Shown here: positions 34,543 through 46,870 of the stretch, one piece after another | Position numbering within the stretch: the first letter of the stretch is position 1 | Layout of the letters: the number at the start of each line of letters is the position of its first letter | Assembly: GCA_028023455.1 (NCBI GenBank) | Contig: JAQFVV010012400.1 | Location: 17,229,490-17,293,489 of the forward strand | Length of the DNA stretch: 64,000 nt | Reading direction: 5' to 3' | DNA from: Epiperipatus broadwayi | Lineage: Eukaryota; Onychophora; Udeonychophora; Euonychophora; Peripatidae | The notes under the pieces: generated by a model | What the model was told of the DNA's origin: nothing | Databases searched by the model: none | The model's input: the letters and a program-made list of their open reading frames with translations, nothing else | Made by a program: the position numbers and the translations under genes

Positions 34543-36475
34543 TAAAAAAACACTCCAAAACATATATTTTCATTTTAGCAGTGAAAAAATATTTAACGGA
34601 ATCATCAGCCAATAAGAATTGTGAATAGATTGAGAATAGATTATCCAACCAATCAAAACTGGCCTTCTTCTTTTGTTCAACTTACAATCCTCCTAGTAAT
34701 GATTTTTTACTTGTAAAATGATTCAAAAGAGGGCAGCATCTTATAGGCCTTGCTCTAAGGTTTAATACAGGTATTTTTTCTTCAATGTAACTAAAAATTG
34801 GCTGAGTTAGAGCAATCTAAAGGTGACAACCACAATATCGCATTTCAGGCTATTAAAAAGTTAATCTATTGGAAGCCATTCTATTGGAACATCCTATCAG
34901 CTAAAAACTGTCACTAAGCATTCTGAAATTATAGCAAGGTAAAACAATACCAACAATATCAGTGGAGATATACATACTCCATATTACAATGCAGAACCAT
35001 TACTGTATCAGTAGACAAACCAAAATATAGATATCAAATGATCATTAATTTTTTACAATGACAACTATACTTTTGTTAAAGAGAACACAATGTATTTAAG
35101 CAATAAAGATCAAACCTGTATTTGCATTCAAAGTGGACAAGTTCATTTCTATACAAAATGAAAAAGGTTTATATCAAATTTTCTTTTATATAAGAAAATA
35201 ATCTGGCCATTCTAGTATCTTTGACAAAATCTTTGTTTGCTTACCTTTAATAAAATACATTAAAATCTGCTTTAAAATATGAGAGAAGTAAAGATCTCTC
35301 TCAACTCTCTCTAGATAAATGATATATATAATCTCATGTTTTTCCCCTAACTAAAAAAAATAAAAATACATGTAACAGATGTATATATTTTAAACATTTT
35401 CTTCTTTAACTCAATGTATATATATTTTTCATGCCACAACAAACATATATGTTTGAAAAAACAAAATTCCCAAATAACACATTACGTAAGTAATATACAT
35501 AACTCAGCAGTAATAAAAAAAATAATAAACCAAAGTTTTCTTCCATTAAATTTTATATAATTCCTCCAAGTTATTTCATCTTTGTGAGTCAAACTGATAA
35601 TAACTGATATTATGATGAGAAAACATTCCAGATAACGCATATATATTTTATTATCCTGTTTGATGCTAACATAATAAGGCAATATTCACATATCTTCAAG
35701 TGTATCGCAATTAAAATCAGTTATCCATTTTTCTGGAGATAATTTTCCTTAATACAGTATAGGTTATTGTAGTCTTCACAACAAACTTTTATATACATTT
35801 ATTGATTTATTCATTATTATATAGTGAGACAAGGTTTAAATGTTCAAGTGGGTTATAACTAAAATTAGTTTATTTACATTTTAATCCAGATGATTTCCTT
35901 GAAAAAAATGACTTTATAATTTTATTGCAATTATCTTTAGTTTTTTTCTCTTTAAAATAATAATTTATTATTTCTGTTCTCTCCTCCTGCAGTAATATAT
36001 ATGTAACAATCTTTAAACAGTAGGATATTTTTAAAAACCATTTTCAAAATCTTATTTATACGTATTGCACGGAAAACTTTTATAAGCAAATAATTATTTT
36101 GTTCCATTTTCATTAGCAAAATGTTATATAATTAACAAAATTAAAAGGAATTTATCCAATTATTAATCTGATATCTTAAGCACTTTTAATGAATTTATAA
36201 TTTTTCTATCACTATCATTACACAAGTTTGGCACTATAAAAAAAAATCAGCCGGTGAGTGTTTATTTCTTAATAAAGAATTGAGAATAAAATCACTTGCA
36301 ATTATCTTTTAACTTTATTAAAATTATATGATATAAAATGACTTTTGGCTTTATTTATAATATCTCTTGAAATGCTTCTTTAAAATTATTTTGAATTATT
36401 TTCTAGAAATTACGATTTTCAAATGAACATCTGTTTTACTTTATGTTTACTAATGGCGCGAAAATACAAACATTA
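34543..36475. other. AT-rich spacer
   Basis: No gene, RNA or repeat boundary recognised apart from short (TA)n tracts and a CTCTCTC stretch near 35295. The 35482-35682 frame lacks any family feature. Confidence 0.45.
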
Positions 36476-36736
36476 TCAACTTTTTAGTCTACTTATAAAT
36501 AATTTGTGCGTCATTTTCAAAGAAGAGATTTTAAAAATATACACAACATAAAAGCAAAACCTTACTTTTTCTTGAATTTTCCTGGGTTTGAAGCAATACT
36601 TATTTAAATAAAGACTTATTCCCATGGCTTTCATTTCCTTCTCCAGTATGAATCCTAGGAAGTATGCGGTCGTGGAAATGGTGTTTACAATGATAGCAAG
36701 GCTTTTTAGATTTATTCCATCATTTCTAGATAGCAA
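36476..36736 (-). pseudogene. Possible LINE C-terminal relic
   Basis: The 86-codon minus frame contains SRNDGINLKSLAIIVNTIST and TAYFLGFI. The pattern 'G-(G/I)-x-L-x-S-L ... A-Y-x-L/F-G' is like the region downstream of the reverse transcriptase in several LINEs, where a conserved GGLGI-type segment precedes a short helical stretch. The frame extends upstream in the same register with FWNLIEWN. The identification is tentative. Confidence 0.3.
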
Positions 36737-37344
36737 GATATTATAATTCCATTCAATTAGATTCCAAAATTTTCTGATTTTTTTTTTTTAACTTTTTTTT
36801 TCTTCCTTATTTTAGATGAGTTGAGATCTGTGGTTGCTTAGTTCTTGTTTTTCTTAATCAACTCCCCCCCCACTTTATTTAGATAATATATATCTTGTTT
36901 TACAATGAATTGTGGGAGTAATTTAAACCAATAATCTTGGTATGCATAATTAATATTACCCCCTCTGGCTTCATTTTTAATAACTACCCATAATGATTCA
37001 AGACAGCTTTAGATTTACTATATAAAAATATGCTTAAGTAATTTACTGTAATGATTCGTTTTACAAGACTTACAAATTTGATTTAATTATTTATTTATTT
37101 CAATTGCTATTCAACAATAATAAAATAGCAATATATTTATTTCCCAATTAATACCAATATTTTTAAATTGTTGTTTTAGTCTAGTCAGAGCCTAGACTGG
37201 GTTTGAAGTCTCGTCTCCACTCAAGCAATTTCCTAGTACATCCAAAACAGACTTTAATGAAAGTCACTCATTATGATTTTCATGCTAGATATATCATTAT
37301 TATTTAAAATTTTGGATTATTAAATCAAGGGACCTGAATAAAAG
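36737..37344. other. AT-rich spacer with one tRNA-like box
   Basis: AGCCTAGACTGGGTTTGAAG near 37190 resembles a B box. Otherwise no structure is recognised. The end of this stretch is where the element C LTR resumes. Confidence 0.4.
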
Positions 37345-37912
37345 GTTGCAATATATATATGTTTATACTTTATTAGACAATTGAGCACCATTATTTATTT
37401 TATTTTATAATTATTCATTTAATAAAATGTATTTATGTTTTCTTTTTCTTTCAAATAATTTAATGTGAACTACCTTGTATTAACATGTTTCTGTCAGTTT
37501 AAGTACTACTCACCCTGAGAGAGATAGCTAGTGTTTGGGCATTTATTAATATGCTATCATCATTCTTATTAACCCAACAGTATAATTCTTATGTAAAGCA
37601 TAGGTTTGTGCTTTGAATTGAATAATACTGATATCCATAAATATACTGATTGGGAAACATTAATTAGGGATTACAATAAACTAATGCCGGTATCTATATA
37701 CATATATCATTACATTTATTTTTTTTGTTCTTTGGGATATGAAGTTTTAGAATAATTTGCCTCCAGGTCTATGGCTACTATAAGTTCATATCCATGCATT
37801 ACAGATAAAAGGTTTTGTTCATGAATAAATCTTGTTAATGATAAGTAATATATTCCATAAAGATAATGTAAATTCAACCAATTACAAATGGGAAAGTGTA
37901 GAACCCATTACA
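37345..37912 (+). mobile_element. Gypsy element C: 3' third of left LTR
   Basis: It aligns with 41780-42316 of the right LTR, with shared blocks including ATATGCTATCATCA, GGGAAACATTAATTAGGGAT and GTGTAGAACCCATT. It begins where the copy at 10484-11549 leaves off, apart from ~45 bp. The LTR ends TTACA and is followed at once by a primer-binding-like site. Confidence 0.8.
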
Positions 37913-37913
37913 A

Positions 37914-37924
37914 TGGTGCCCAAC
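37914..37924 (+). promoter_or_regulatory. Primer-binding-like site of element C
   Basis: TGGTGCCCAAC starts two bases after the LTR end. It differs from the TGGCGCCCAAC type by one base, and position and sequence both fit a Gypsy primer site. Confidence 0.6.
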
Positions 37925-38664
37925 ATTTATCAGCATATTGCAACCCACTGGTGGTCATAATTATATGGTACAGTGAGTTTGTGTCTTTATGTACATCAAT
38001 TTAACAAAGTAATGATCCCAGATTGTAATGTTCTACCACCAATGCAAGAATTATTAGAAAGGTTCAGGGGAAAAAGAATTTTCTTGACATTCGATTTGAC
38101 AGCAAGTTACTGGCAAATCAAAGGATCATAAGTGCATGGCATTTCAATGTGAGAGCTATTTGTATCAATTTAACTGGATGCCTTTTGGTTTGATAAATAG
38201 TAGGTCAGGACTATTGAGAAGCCTAAATCAAGTATTGTCAACTAAGATAAAAGTCTAATCACAATGTATGTAGGTGATGTGTTGGTGGCATCAGCCATGG
38301 TGGAAAAACACATAAGGGATATTTGAATGTTTCTGAAAGAATGCATAGAAAGGAGGATTAAAAAGTGAACTTAAAAAAAGTATATTATTTCAGGTGATAT
38401 TTTTCGGCCATATAGTTGAAATGCAAGATATTATACCTCACCTTGATAGATTCGGTCATTCTTGGGTTTATGCAATTTTTATTATAGGTTCCAGGAATAA
38501 TTCACAGAATGTATGGAACCTTTGATAAGGATAGTAAAAAAAGATGTTCCATGGAAATGGATGCAGGAACAAAATCAATCATGTGAAAGTATTAAAGAAA
38601 GTTTTGTGGAACATGTTATGCTGACATTTCTCAATTTTACAAAACCGTTTATAGAATATTTATT

Positions 38665-38760
38665 AAAGCTATAACCTTAAGACTATGCACCTGAAAAAAC
38701 AACAGTAGGGACCTCTGCAAATCTTTAACACAAGATTTATTTAAAAGACAAGAGTGGCCA
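38665..38760 (+). repeat. Dispersed ~85-bp repeat inserted in RNase H region
   Basis: GCTATAACCTTAAGACTATG, then CACCTGAAAAAACAACAGTA and ATTTATTTAAA, match 52325-52408 at about nine positions in ten. In pol it separates TKPFIEY from FLVEIDS, which are adjacent in intact Gypsy elements, so it is an insertion. A/T-rich bases (TTTATTAAAG, TTTATTTAAAAG) lie at its edges. The family is not recognised. Confidence 0.7.
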
Positions 38761-39734
38761 TACAGTCGTTTTTTAGTGGAAATTGATAGTATTGGGTATG
38801 GGTTGGGAGTGATGTTACCTCAAGTGCAAGTAAATGGCCAAATAGGCATATTGTATTTTATAAACTGGTTATGTAAAGGGCTGTAACTCAAACTATATCC
38901 CCACAGAAAAAACTCTGGTGAATTGGGTGGGCATTCCAAAAGTTGTGCACAGTCTTATTGGGATTGTCATTGTGATCACAGACCATAAAAGCTTGGCATT
39001 TATAAATCATAGCTATCTAACCAATAGTTAGTTGTTATTCTGGAGTTAGTATTTTCAAGAATACAATTATACCATGAGGCACTGCAAAGGGTTGGAGAAA
39101 ATTGTGACTGAAATTCTTATCTGAACTGCGCATGCTCCCAATCTCAACATTTAAAGGTGGAAAACTTATATATAGCAGGCATAGGCCTGAGAATAAAAGA
39201 AGAAATCGATGAAAGAGATCATGAATGGTTGGCTCAACACCAACAAGAGAATATACAGTTGAAAGAGTTAATCAAGTGTCTAAAAGGGAAAGGAACCATA
39301 ACCATAGGTTGGGCAGGAAATTAAACTAATACATATTACGATATAAAACTTAGGATGATCCTGAGAAATGGAAGCCTGTCATACCTCAATAAATGAAAGA
39401 TACAGTCATAGCTCATGTCTACCAATTATATGGGCACTATGGTACATTCAAAACTGAGCACTGGCTTAGGAAGTGGTTCTATTATCTGGACATACATAGC
39501 AAGGTTATCACAGTAATAAACCAATGCAAAATCTCTCAGAAAGAGTTATATAATTCCAATGATATCCACAATCCCAAAGAGAATGCAAGAGATAGTGACT
39601 ATGGATTATTATGGTCCATTACTGGCATATAACAAAAAGAGATACCTTATAATGGTATATGACTTATACTCCAAATTTGTGGCCTCATACTCAGTTACAC
39701 AAGCAAATACCAAAAACACAATACAGGTGTAAGG

Positions 39735-40034
39735 CTAATACACATGTGCTTTAAAGATAACTATACGTAAATAATACTAATATTCTCAAACAGAAGATAA
39801 AGTCTTTAGAAAAGGTAGAATAAATCCAATCTAACTTTTTGACCCAAATATTTAAGTATGGGCAAATCTTAAGTGTTTGGATTCATTCTACCTTTTCTAA
39901 AGACTTTATCTTGTGTTTGAGAATGTTAGTATTATTTATGTATAGTTATCTGTAAAGCGCATGTGCATTGGCGTGATCGCTAATTTACATTTAAAATTTA
40001 TCAACATAGTGCTGTATAAATAAATACTTAATTA
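39735..40034 (+). mobile_element. Palindrome-cored retroposon P1, copy 1, with 15-bp target duplication
   Basis: The 300-bp insertion is flanked by perfect 15-bp direct repeats AATACAGGTGTAAGG (39720-39734 and 40035-40049) and interrupts the integrase core in frame. Inside are two ~89-bp arms (39741-39829 and 39877-39965) that are reverse complements with few mismatches, around a 47-bp loop. Then comes a ~70-bp AT-rich tail ending TACTTAATTA. A variable-length target duplication and an AT tail point to LINE-driven retroposition rather than a cut-and-paste foldback. A diverged relative lies at 47054-47320. The RNA it derives from is not recognised. Confidence 0.8.
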
Positions 40035-40751
40035 AATACAGGTGTAAGGAAATGAGCATTTTCCACACATGTGGAAACCTTATATTATTCTCTCCAATCA
40101 TGACACACCATCTGTATCTAGAGAATGGTGGAAATGGGTCCAGATATTAGGTATCAAACATGTATTAACATCCATTTGAAACTGGAAATCTAGCCCTTGT
40201 GAACCAGTAATGTGTGAATTGGGTTGGTTATTTAGGACCTACATTCCAATAAATCACAGAGATTTGGTCAAGCAAGTCCTGAATATAATCAACTTCATTA
40301 AGTGATCTATTAACAAATCTTTCACCTGAGCATTTGCATTTCAGTAAGCATGCTCCTAAGTTGATAAAGACTACCCTACTGGTGATAGAAGAGCCCCTCA
40401 TAGGTTCCAAAATTGACATGACTCAGGCATATCAAAGTCTTCTCACAAGGAGCCAAAAAGACCAGTAGGGGTCCAAAATAGGTTTAAGATAGGGGACAGA
40501 GTAATGATAAAGGCACTGTGAGTGATCTGGGGAAATTTCTATGCCAAAAGTTTTGTAATCTATATGGTCCATTCACTATTGTGTGATGCTAAGAGAAGGT
40601 ATTTTGGTTAAATACAGGGAAGGTGATCAGAGGGTCCTATAATGCCAGATCCTTCAAATCTGTGCCACAACAAAAATAAATTTCTAAAGATTGTTTTTAT
40701 TTGCTTAGTCTTAAGTTTGAGTCATCCACACCCACTGTGTTTGAAGGCTTC

Positions 40752-40768
40752 TGAACAGAGAGAGGTAT
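40752..40768 (+). promoter_or_regulatory. Polypurine-like tract before right LTR of C
   Basis: GAACAGAGAGAGGTAT precedes the LTR start TGTAGCAGGAACC. It is purine-rich apart from single C and T bases, consistent with a decayed plus-strand priming site. Confidence 0.5.
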
Positions 40769-42316
40769 TGTAGCAGGAACCAGGTTTGAATCCTGTTACA
40801 AATTAAAGACATTCTAGATAACCACACATATATAGATGTGGTAATTAGGTGTATATATTTGAGAACTCAAAAATGACTGAATAAATTAACTAAGATAGGC
40901 TCTAAGGTGTTTTGTGCTCATCTGTTGTACTGGAGTATATGTATATATATATGTTATTATGTAATCAAATGCATAAAAAGCTTATAGTGTAAATGTTTTT
41001 TTCTTGTGTATAATTTTGGTTTATTTAATAAAAATAAAATATGTCAATGGTGAAAAATGAAAACAAATGTCAGTCTACAGCATGCTTCGTATTTATTGTG
41101 TGAAATTATTTTTAAAAGTCTCTAACAAAATTTTAAGATCAGTGGTACACTGGACTAAGGAGATCACATAGGATAATAGTAAAAATATCAGCCATTTTGA
41201 AAGATTATGGGAAGTATTACATCAGAAGGAGATAGATCTTGCTAAAGAAAAAAAAAGATAAATAAAAAAAGAGACCAGATTATTATTATTATTATTTAAC
41301 TGCTATGTATTAAATAAGATTCAAAGTAATTGACTTATGATATTGGAAGAAAAATATATGGCAGCTAACATGGGTATGTTGAGGTAAAATCCTAAATGTG
41401 CTGGGTTTTTATCCCACTGCTCTATTAAGGAAATAAAAGATGTTATGTGATCCTGTCATCATTTAAGGCTAAAATCTGCACCCATACACATTCGTCTCCA
41501 CATACTTCATCATCATTTCATTGGAAGTTTTAAAAGCAAAGACATTCTTTTGGACAATGTGGCTATAGTTTTTATTAAGTAAGCTTATTCTGTGTATATG
41601 TGAATGATCTAATTTCCCTGGGTACAAAAGGTAATATATATGTTCTTTTTAATTTATAATCGTACAACTTATAAATCATATATTTGCAGTTTGTAATTTC
41701 TTTGTATTTAAGTCATGTAAACAATACTCAAGTCAAAATAATTAATTTATGTATTAAATAACAATTTCTAATTGTTAAAGATACTTACATTTTATTCGAC
41801 AATTAAGCACTATGTAGTTTCTTATTTTATAATATTCATTTAGTCAAAACGTATGTATGTTTTTTTCTCTTTCAAATAATTTAATGTTAATCTCTGTCAG
41901 TTTAAGAGTGAGCTAACTAGTGGTCAGACATTCATTAATATGCTATCATCACTCTTATTAACTCATAAGTATAATTCTTATGTAAAGCATGGGATTGGTG
42001 CTTGGAATCGGATAACCCCGATGTCCATAAATATACTGATCGGGAAACATTAATTAGGGATTATGAAAGATTAATGCAGAGTTTCTATATACATTTATCA
42101 TTGTTTATTTTTTGTTGTTGTTCTTTAGGAGATGAAGTTTTAGAATAACTTGCCTTCAGGTCTATGGCTATTATAACTATTATAAGTCCATTTCAGTGCA
42201 TTATAGATAAAAGGTTTCATTCATGAATAAATCTCATTAATGATAAGTAATATATTTCGCAAAGATAGCATAAATCCAACAAAATACAAGTGGTGAAGTG
42301 TAGAACCCATTGTAAT
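40769..42316 (+). mobile_element. Gypsy element C: right LTR (~1.55 kb)
   Basis: It begins TGTAGCAGGAACCAGG after the purine tract. Its first 970 bp match 10484-11549 and its last 540 bp match 37345-37912. The end reads AGAACCCATTGTA, against CATTACA in the left copy, so the terminal CA has mutated to TA. Divergence between copies is considerable, so the element is old. Confidence 0.85.
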
Positions 42317-42639
42317 TCAAATATGTGATTGCATATGCAGATTTTCTAGAGTAGCTTAATAATAATAATGAGATAATTTATTCACAAATTGTCTCCATGT
42401 GTTTACTTAGTAAAATAATAATCTGTATTTACATTCATATATATGTATGTCATACATGCACAGGTAGCCCAGTAAGACATTATTAAACTTTAAAACTAAA
42501 TATTGATTGTTAAAACTAGGAGGGCAAAATCACAAACTGCCATGTGAATTTTATAAGTCATGATTTTCAAGTTTTACTAAATAACTATGAAAAAATCAAT
42601 AACTTTAACTTTAAATATTTGCTTGGAAAAAACACCATA
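42317..42639. other. Spacer between element C and the LINE
   Basis: AT-rich, no structure recognised. It contains an (AAT)n tract near 42358. Confidence 0.45.
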
Positions 42640-43195
42640 GTTTTTTGTTCTAACTAATGCTGATATAGTTGATATCATACTGAATAAAGATATACAACCT
42701 TATGATACACTTATATTACACTTCATGGTCAATTCACCTCTTATTACCACATTTAAAGATGTTCCTCCACAATGTTTCTTCTGGAAATTCAGGAAACACT
42801 TCATCAAAACATGCCCTAATCACATTTGTCTACAGTTTGGTTTCAATAATACAAAAAATATGCTCCAAGAATATAACATCACATCATAAACAAGAATTGC
42901 AAATGACCTCAAATATAACATTAGATCCAGATAAGTTGGATAAGAACAGTCACATCATATAAAACCAAAGCACTTCCACATCTGCGGAGGTAACATTGAT
43001 AGATATACAAACAGAAATCATCTCATCACTAGTGTTAACTCAAAATTATATCTCCATAACTGAATCAGATATGAAATACACAACAGATAACATACAAAAT
43101 GACAATATTTCTATTTTAGATGAAAAAGAAGATGAATTCTCAAAAAATTTAAACACAAAAAAGAATAAAAGAAAAAACTGTTAGGAAAAAATATT
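42640..43195 (+). pseudogene. LINE ORF1 relic with CCHC-type knuckle
   Basis: One frame reads PPQCFFWKFRKHFIKTCPNH at 42763-42822, spaced C-x2-W-x4-H-x4-C. This is a nucleic-acid-binding CCHC zinc knuckle (42773-42814) in which the second Cys has become Trp. The preceding AD-IVDIILNKDIQPYDTLIL segment and the following polar, Thr/Ser-rich stretch (42702-43184, another frame) ending in KKNKRKNC fit an ORF1 protein that packages LINE RNA. At least one frameshift and an internal stop separate the parts. Confidence 0.55.
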
Positions 43196-43744
43196 TTTAA
43201 AAACCACAACTAATCACAGAGAAAAATAAGATTCTGAATCATACCACCAAAAAAACTAAGTTCACTCAGGAGTTCAACAAAAATTAGATATCAACAAAAC
43301 TGTCACATCTCAAGAATAATTCTCTTCCATTTCAGAAGTGGATTTAAAAAAAAAAGTATTAAAAAAGAAAAAAAAACGAATATTTCACTGAAACCCAATA
43401 TATCACATAAGGAACACTTTCACTTCCAAATCCCTAATTCCAAAAAATAAAAACAGACATTCCAAACATTATAGTGGCATGCCAATATTATTATTATAAT
43501 AGAATTAGAGAAAATCTGAAAATTCAAATAGCTAGGAAAGCCTAAAAGCATTTTATCCTATATTATAAGCAAAAATAATTGAGTCACTGTGGTTTATTCT
43601 TGGTGTCAGAATGATTAAATTAAAAAATTAAAATGCAATTATTATTTTACTATCTAAATACGATATAATATTTAAAACACATATAAATAGCATTTATAAT
43701 ATTACTCATACTATTTATCAATGAATTTAAAGTATAACACAGAT

Positions 43745-46700
43745 TAATGTAAGGAGCATTAACTCATCTCAATGCTTATTTTCTTTCAGCAACTGGTTCA
43801 TACAGTTCGACACCAACATAACTCTCTTCATGGAAACAAAATATTCATCACATTCAGAAATTAACCAATAAATTTAATAAATTTGTATCTCTCAAACTAT
43901 CATAGTATGATGTAGCTATAGCTTGAGTAGTGACTATACACCACAATTCTCAACTTAAGCAGTTTAAAATTTTATACCTTGATTCCAGTATGAGCATAAT
44001 AACACACTATCACACTTTCCTCACAATAAATATTATCACATTATAACTTTACAACAAAATAGAATTAATATTGAAATTAATAAGACAGATGGATTTGATT
44101 TTTTCTATTAACTTCCACCCAATAACTTTAACTGATGATTTCATCATCATATTCAACTTTTGTTAAAAAATACCTTCACTGGATTAACACCAGACCTTTT
44201 CCCACAAACTCATTCTTTCTACACACAAAAAAAACACTCCACACTAATAGATCTTTTTTTTCACCTGACTTCCATTTCGTCATCATCTCAACATTAATAC
44301 CTATAAGCTTATTAGACCACTTAGCACTGACATTTAAAATCAAGTTAAATTTGTAAAACCAACTGGTATTCAGACTTGGCAACACTATTATATTACTTCT
44401 AAAATCCACTATATCTGAAATTGCCCTATCAGAAATTTACATAATATTTTAAAAAAATAAATATTATGAATTAAATTCTGTAGAGTCATGGTTCACACCT
44501 ATAAACATAAACAAATCTATTATAAATTTTTATACTAAAAAAAATAAAAACCCCAACTAGATTTTTTTGAAAGAATTAGATGCACCACACCTTTAACTAA
44601 AAAACATTTCCCAACACCAACTTCTATATCATTAATCACAACCTTCAAACAGAAATGCAAACACATGTAACTAATCTTGCCTAATTATTTGTCAATCTAA
44701 AAATCAAAAATATATCTGGAATATTCCAACAACTGCACAAAAGAATATATATGGTGAGCCCTTAGTTATAAACAAAAAATCAGTAACACCATCCATTTTG
44801 AAAGATTGAAATTTGATACCCAGATAAAACATGCTGCCTCTCATATACTATCACTTTAAATCCACATTTTAAATTTATTGCTATCCCAAATTGCTCTTTT
44901 TGTATTTGAATATTATGATGAACATCATGGAATTGTCAAATCTGAAATTGCAACCAAGTTAAAGAATATTCCTGATAATACTCATCCAGAATCTTATACA
45001 ATAACCAAATCCCTGTTTAACCATTTTAATCACTTTATAATCCCAATACTTCACAAATAAATTAATCATTTATCCAAAGAAATCCATATTATTCCAGAAT
45101 TCTATTCTATCTCTAAGGTTGCCTTTCTTAAAAAAAATTCTTCCTTCCTCTTGGACAAATTTTAGATCCGCATCCATGACCCCATTCCTTATTAAAGTAA
45201 TTGAATCTTTAAAAAGATAAAATCCAGCCACTCCTCTCTTCATTATCAAAATTCCAGTTTGCAAAAAAAAAAAAAGGTCCAGCTACTATTTTGTTTAAAA
45301 TAAAAGTAGACCACATTAGGCAATATAAGAAAATGGGCCCCATTACTGTGCAATTGAAAGTAAGGGCTGCATTTAATTCAGTTCCTATATTAAATCTGCT
45401 GCAATTACTTCAAGAACATAATATGCCATCCCTACTCCTCTACATATAGGCAAAATTATCCTGTATATTTGTGAAATTGACATTTATTGGCTTTTTTTTT
45501 TTTTTTTTACCATTTTTTCTATTTTTTATGTTTCATGTTCATTTTTCTCTTTTGACATTTTATTTTTATCTCTTTCATTTTTATATAAAATATTGCTTTC
45601 TGTTGAGTGAGTTCTTCAAACTAGTATTTGAATAGTCAAGCATTGGTGGCCTAGCGGTTAGAGATGTTCATCACATTTAATGGAAAAGTATTGCCTGGAT
45701 TTCATTCACATAATTCTATTTCTCAAGGTTCTTCTTTTAACTCTGTTCCCTTCATCATTTTTATGTCAACCTCTTCTCTTGGAAATAGAAAGGAAAATTC
45801 CAGGAGTATATATTCTAATAATCAAACAAACAATCACATCTCCTATATAGATGGCATACTTATATTTCTCCTGTCAAAAAAAAATTCCTTATTTGATACA
45901 GTGCTTGATAACTATACTAACAATAATAAAAAAAAATCTTCTACTTGGAATATTCTTACTGGTAATACTATTCCTCCCTATTTTCCCTCTACAACTCATA
46001 AGTGTTTACGTTTTCCAATGCACCTTTCTACAATGTGATGAGAACTGGTACTCAAAATCAACTTATTATTTTAAAAGAAAACACTATTAACACATTTTCA
46101 AAATATGCAAAGATATCATTAGTCAACATTTTAATATTTTCTAAAATTAATTATCTTCTACCCATTAATATGAGAAATATGCAAAAACATATTTAACTCA
46201 ATGGTCTTTCATTACATGGAATTTCTACTTATCTTCAGAGAATCTTTAATGAAATAACTACACTGATTAGTTTCTTTCCAAGTGATAATAGCTAATATCT
46301 GTTACTGTTACTCACAGTCAATCATCCATTACATTATCAAACTTTATCCTCATAAATAAATATACGATTCTTTTGCATAACCTATTTTTAAATAAAATTA
46401 GCTATTGGAAAACAACAAATACATTATAGAAAAGTTTAAATATTGGTACGTAGAACCAAAATGTTTAGTCTTCTTAATTACAATATATATCAAAGCCCTT
46501 CCTAATAATTATTTTCTCTCCTATAAATGACTTTTTACAAATATAGACCCATTATAAGACCTCTGTCATAGAGATGAAGAAACCTTGGAATACTTGTGGA
46601 TTGTTTCCTCTTGCCTTGCCACACTTTTATCACTAATCTTACACACTCAAATTCATAAACAATTAACTATCTCATTAATAATATGCAAAGAGATCTTTCT

Positions 46701-46800
46701 CCAATATAAAAATTACTACCTTCATTCTTTTCATACTCTGTTTCATAAGATGCTATCTAAGCTTTAACTTCACATCTCACAATACTGAAACAGTCTTTCT
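43745..46800 (+). pseudogene. LINE ORF2 relic: endonuclease, reverse transcriptase, Zn-like C-terminus
   Basis: The endonuclease shows INVRSINSSQ and, 20 residues on, FMETK (~43748-43840; E-T-K holds a catalytic Glu), then DSSMSIITHYHTFLT (~43980) and LLDHLALTFKI (~44314; normally SDH). Reverse transcriptase shows VRAAFNSVPILNLLQLLQEH (~45360; the D of F-D is lost), HNSISQGSSFNSVPFIIF (~45704) and SYIDGILIFL (~45840; Y-x-D-D with the second Asp replaced by Gly). A thumb-like TFSKYAKISLVNILIFSKIN lies at ~46095. LCHRDEETLEYLWIVSSC (46565-46618) resembles the C-terminal Cys/His segment of LINEs. Frameshifts and stops throughout mean no active enzyme. Confidence 0.8.
45491..45673. mobile_element. 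Insertion in LINE RT carrying poly-T and a SINE head
   Basis: ACATTTATTGG (45480-45490) and ACATTTAATGG (45674-45684) flank the segment, a near-perfect 11-bp duplication, and RT sequence resumes across it. The insert starts with 17 T and ends with TCAAGCATTGGTGGCCTAG then CGGTTAGAG, the head of the SINE at 5851. A poly-T start implies a minus-strand retroposon, but the SINE head reads on the plus strand, so the insert may be composite or inverted. Confidence 0.6.
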
Positions 46801-46870
46801 AAAAAAAATAGATAACATTAAAAGCAAAGACAAGATCCATGCACTAGCTGATATTTTTGCAGTTACTTGG

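Larger units (their letters stand above)
37972..40690 (+). pseudogene. pol: Decayed Gypsy pol (RT, RNase H, integrase)
   Basis: Domains appear in order despite stops and frameshifts. Reverse transcriptase starts at KVMIPDCNVLPPMQELLERF (about 37992), then FDLTASYWQI (~38090), NWMPFGL (~38170) and a catalytic box YVGDVLVAS (~38265; the usual YVDD has lost one Asp). RNase H shows FLVEIDSIGYGLGV (~38770) and ITDHKSLAFI (~38975), then MRHCKGLE. Integrase has the HHCC-type segment YGHYGTFKTEHWLRKWF with NQCKISQ (~39410-39540; the last Cys is replaced by Ser), DYYGPL (~39598) and VSREWWKWVQILGI (~40120). The tail has RFKIGDRVMIKAL (~40484). Gag, protease and the RT N-terminus are missing: RT begins ~60 bp after the primer site. 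Two insertions break it (38665 and 39735). No product is possible. Confidence 0.9.
42640..46870 (+). mobile_element. Decayed two-ORF LINE (L1/Tx1-like layout)
   Basis: Remnants of ORF1 (zinc knuckle), an apurinic-type endonuclease, reverse transcriptase and a C-terminal Cys/His segment follow each other on the plus strand. That is the order of two-ORF LINEs with an N-terminal endonuclease. Layout and thumb-region motifs suggest the L1/Tx1 group, but this is inference. The ends are not exact. A ~180-bp insertion breaks the RT at 45491. Confidence 0.8.

Noticed and set aside
44176-44409. 77-codon minus frame
   Set aside because: Antisense of the LINE endonuclease segment on the plus strand.
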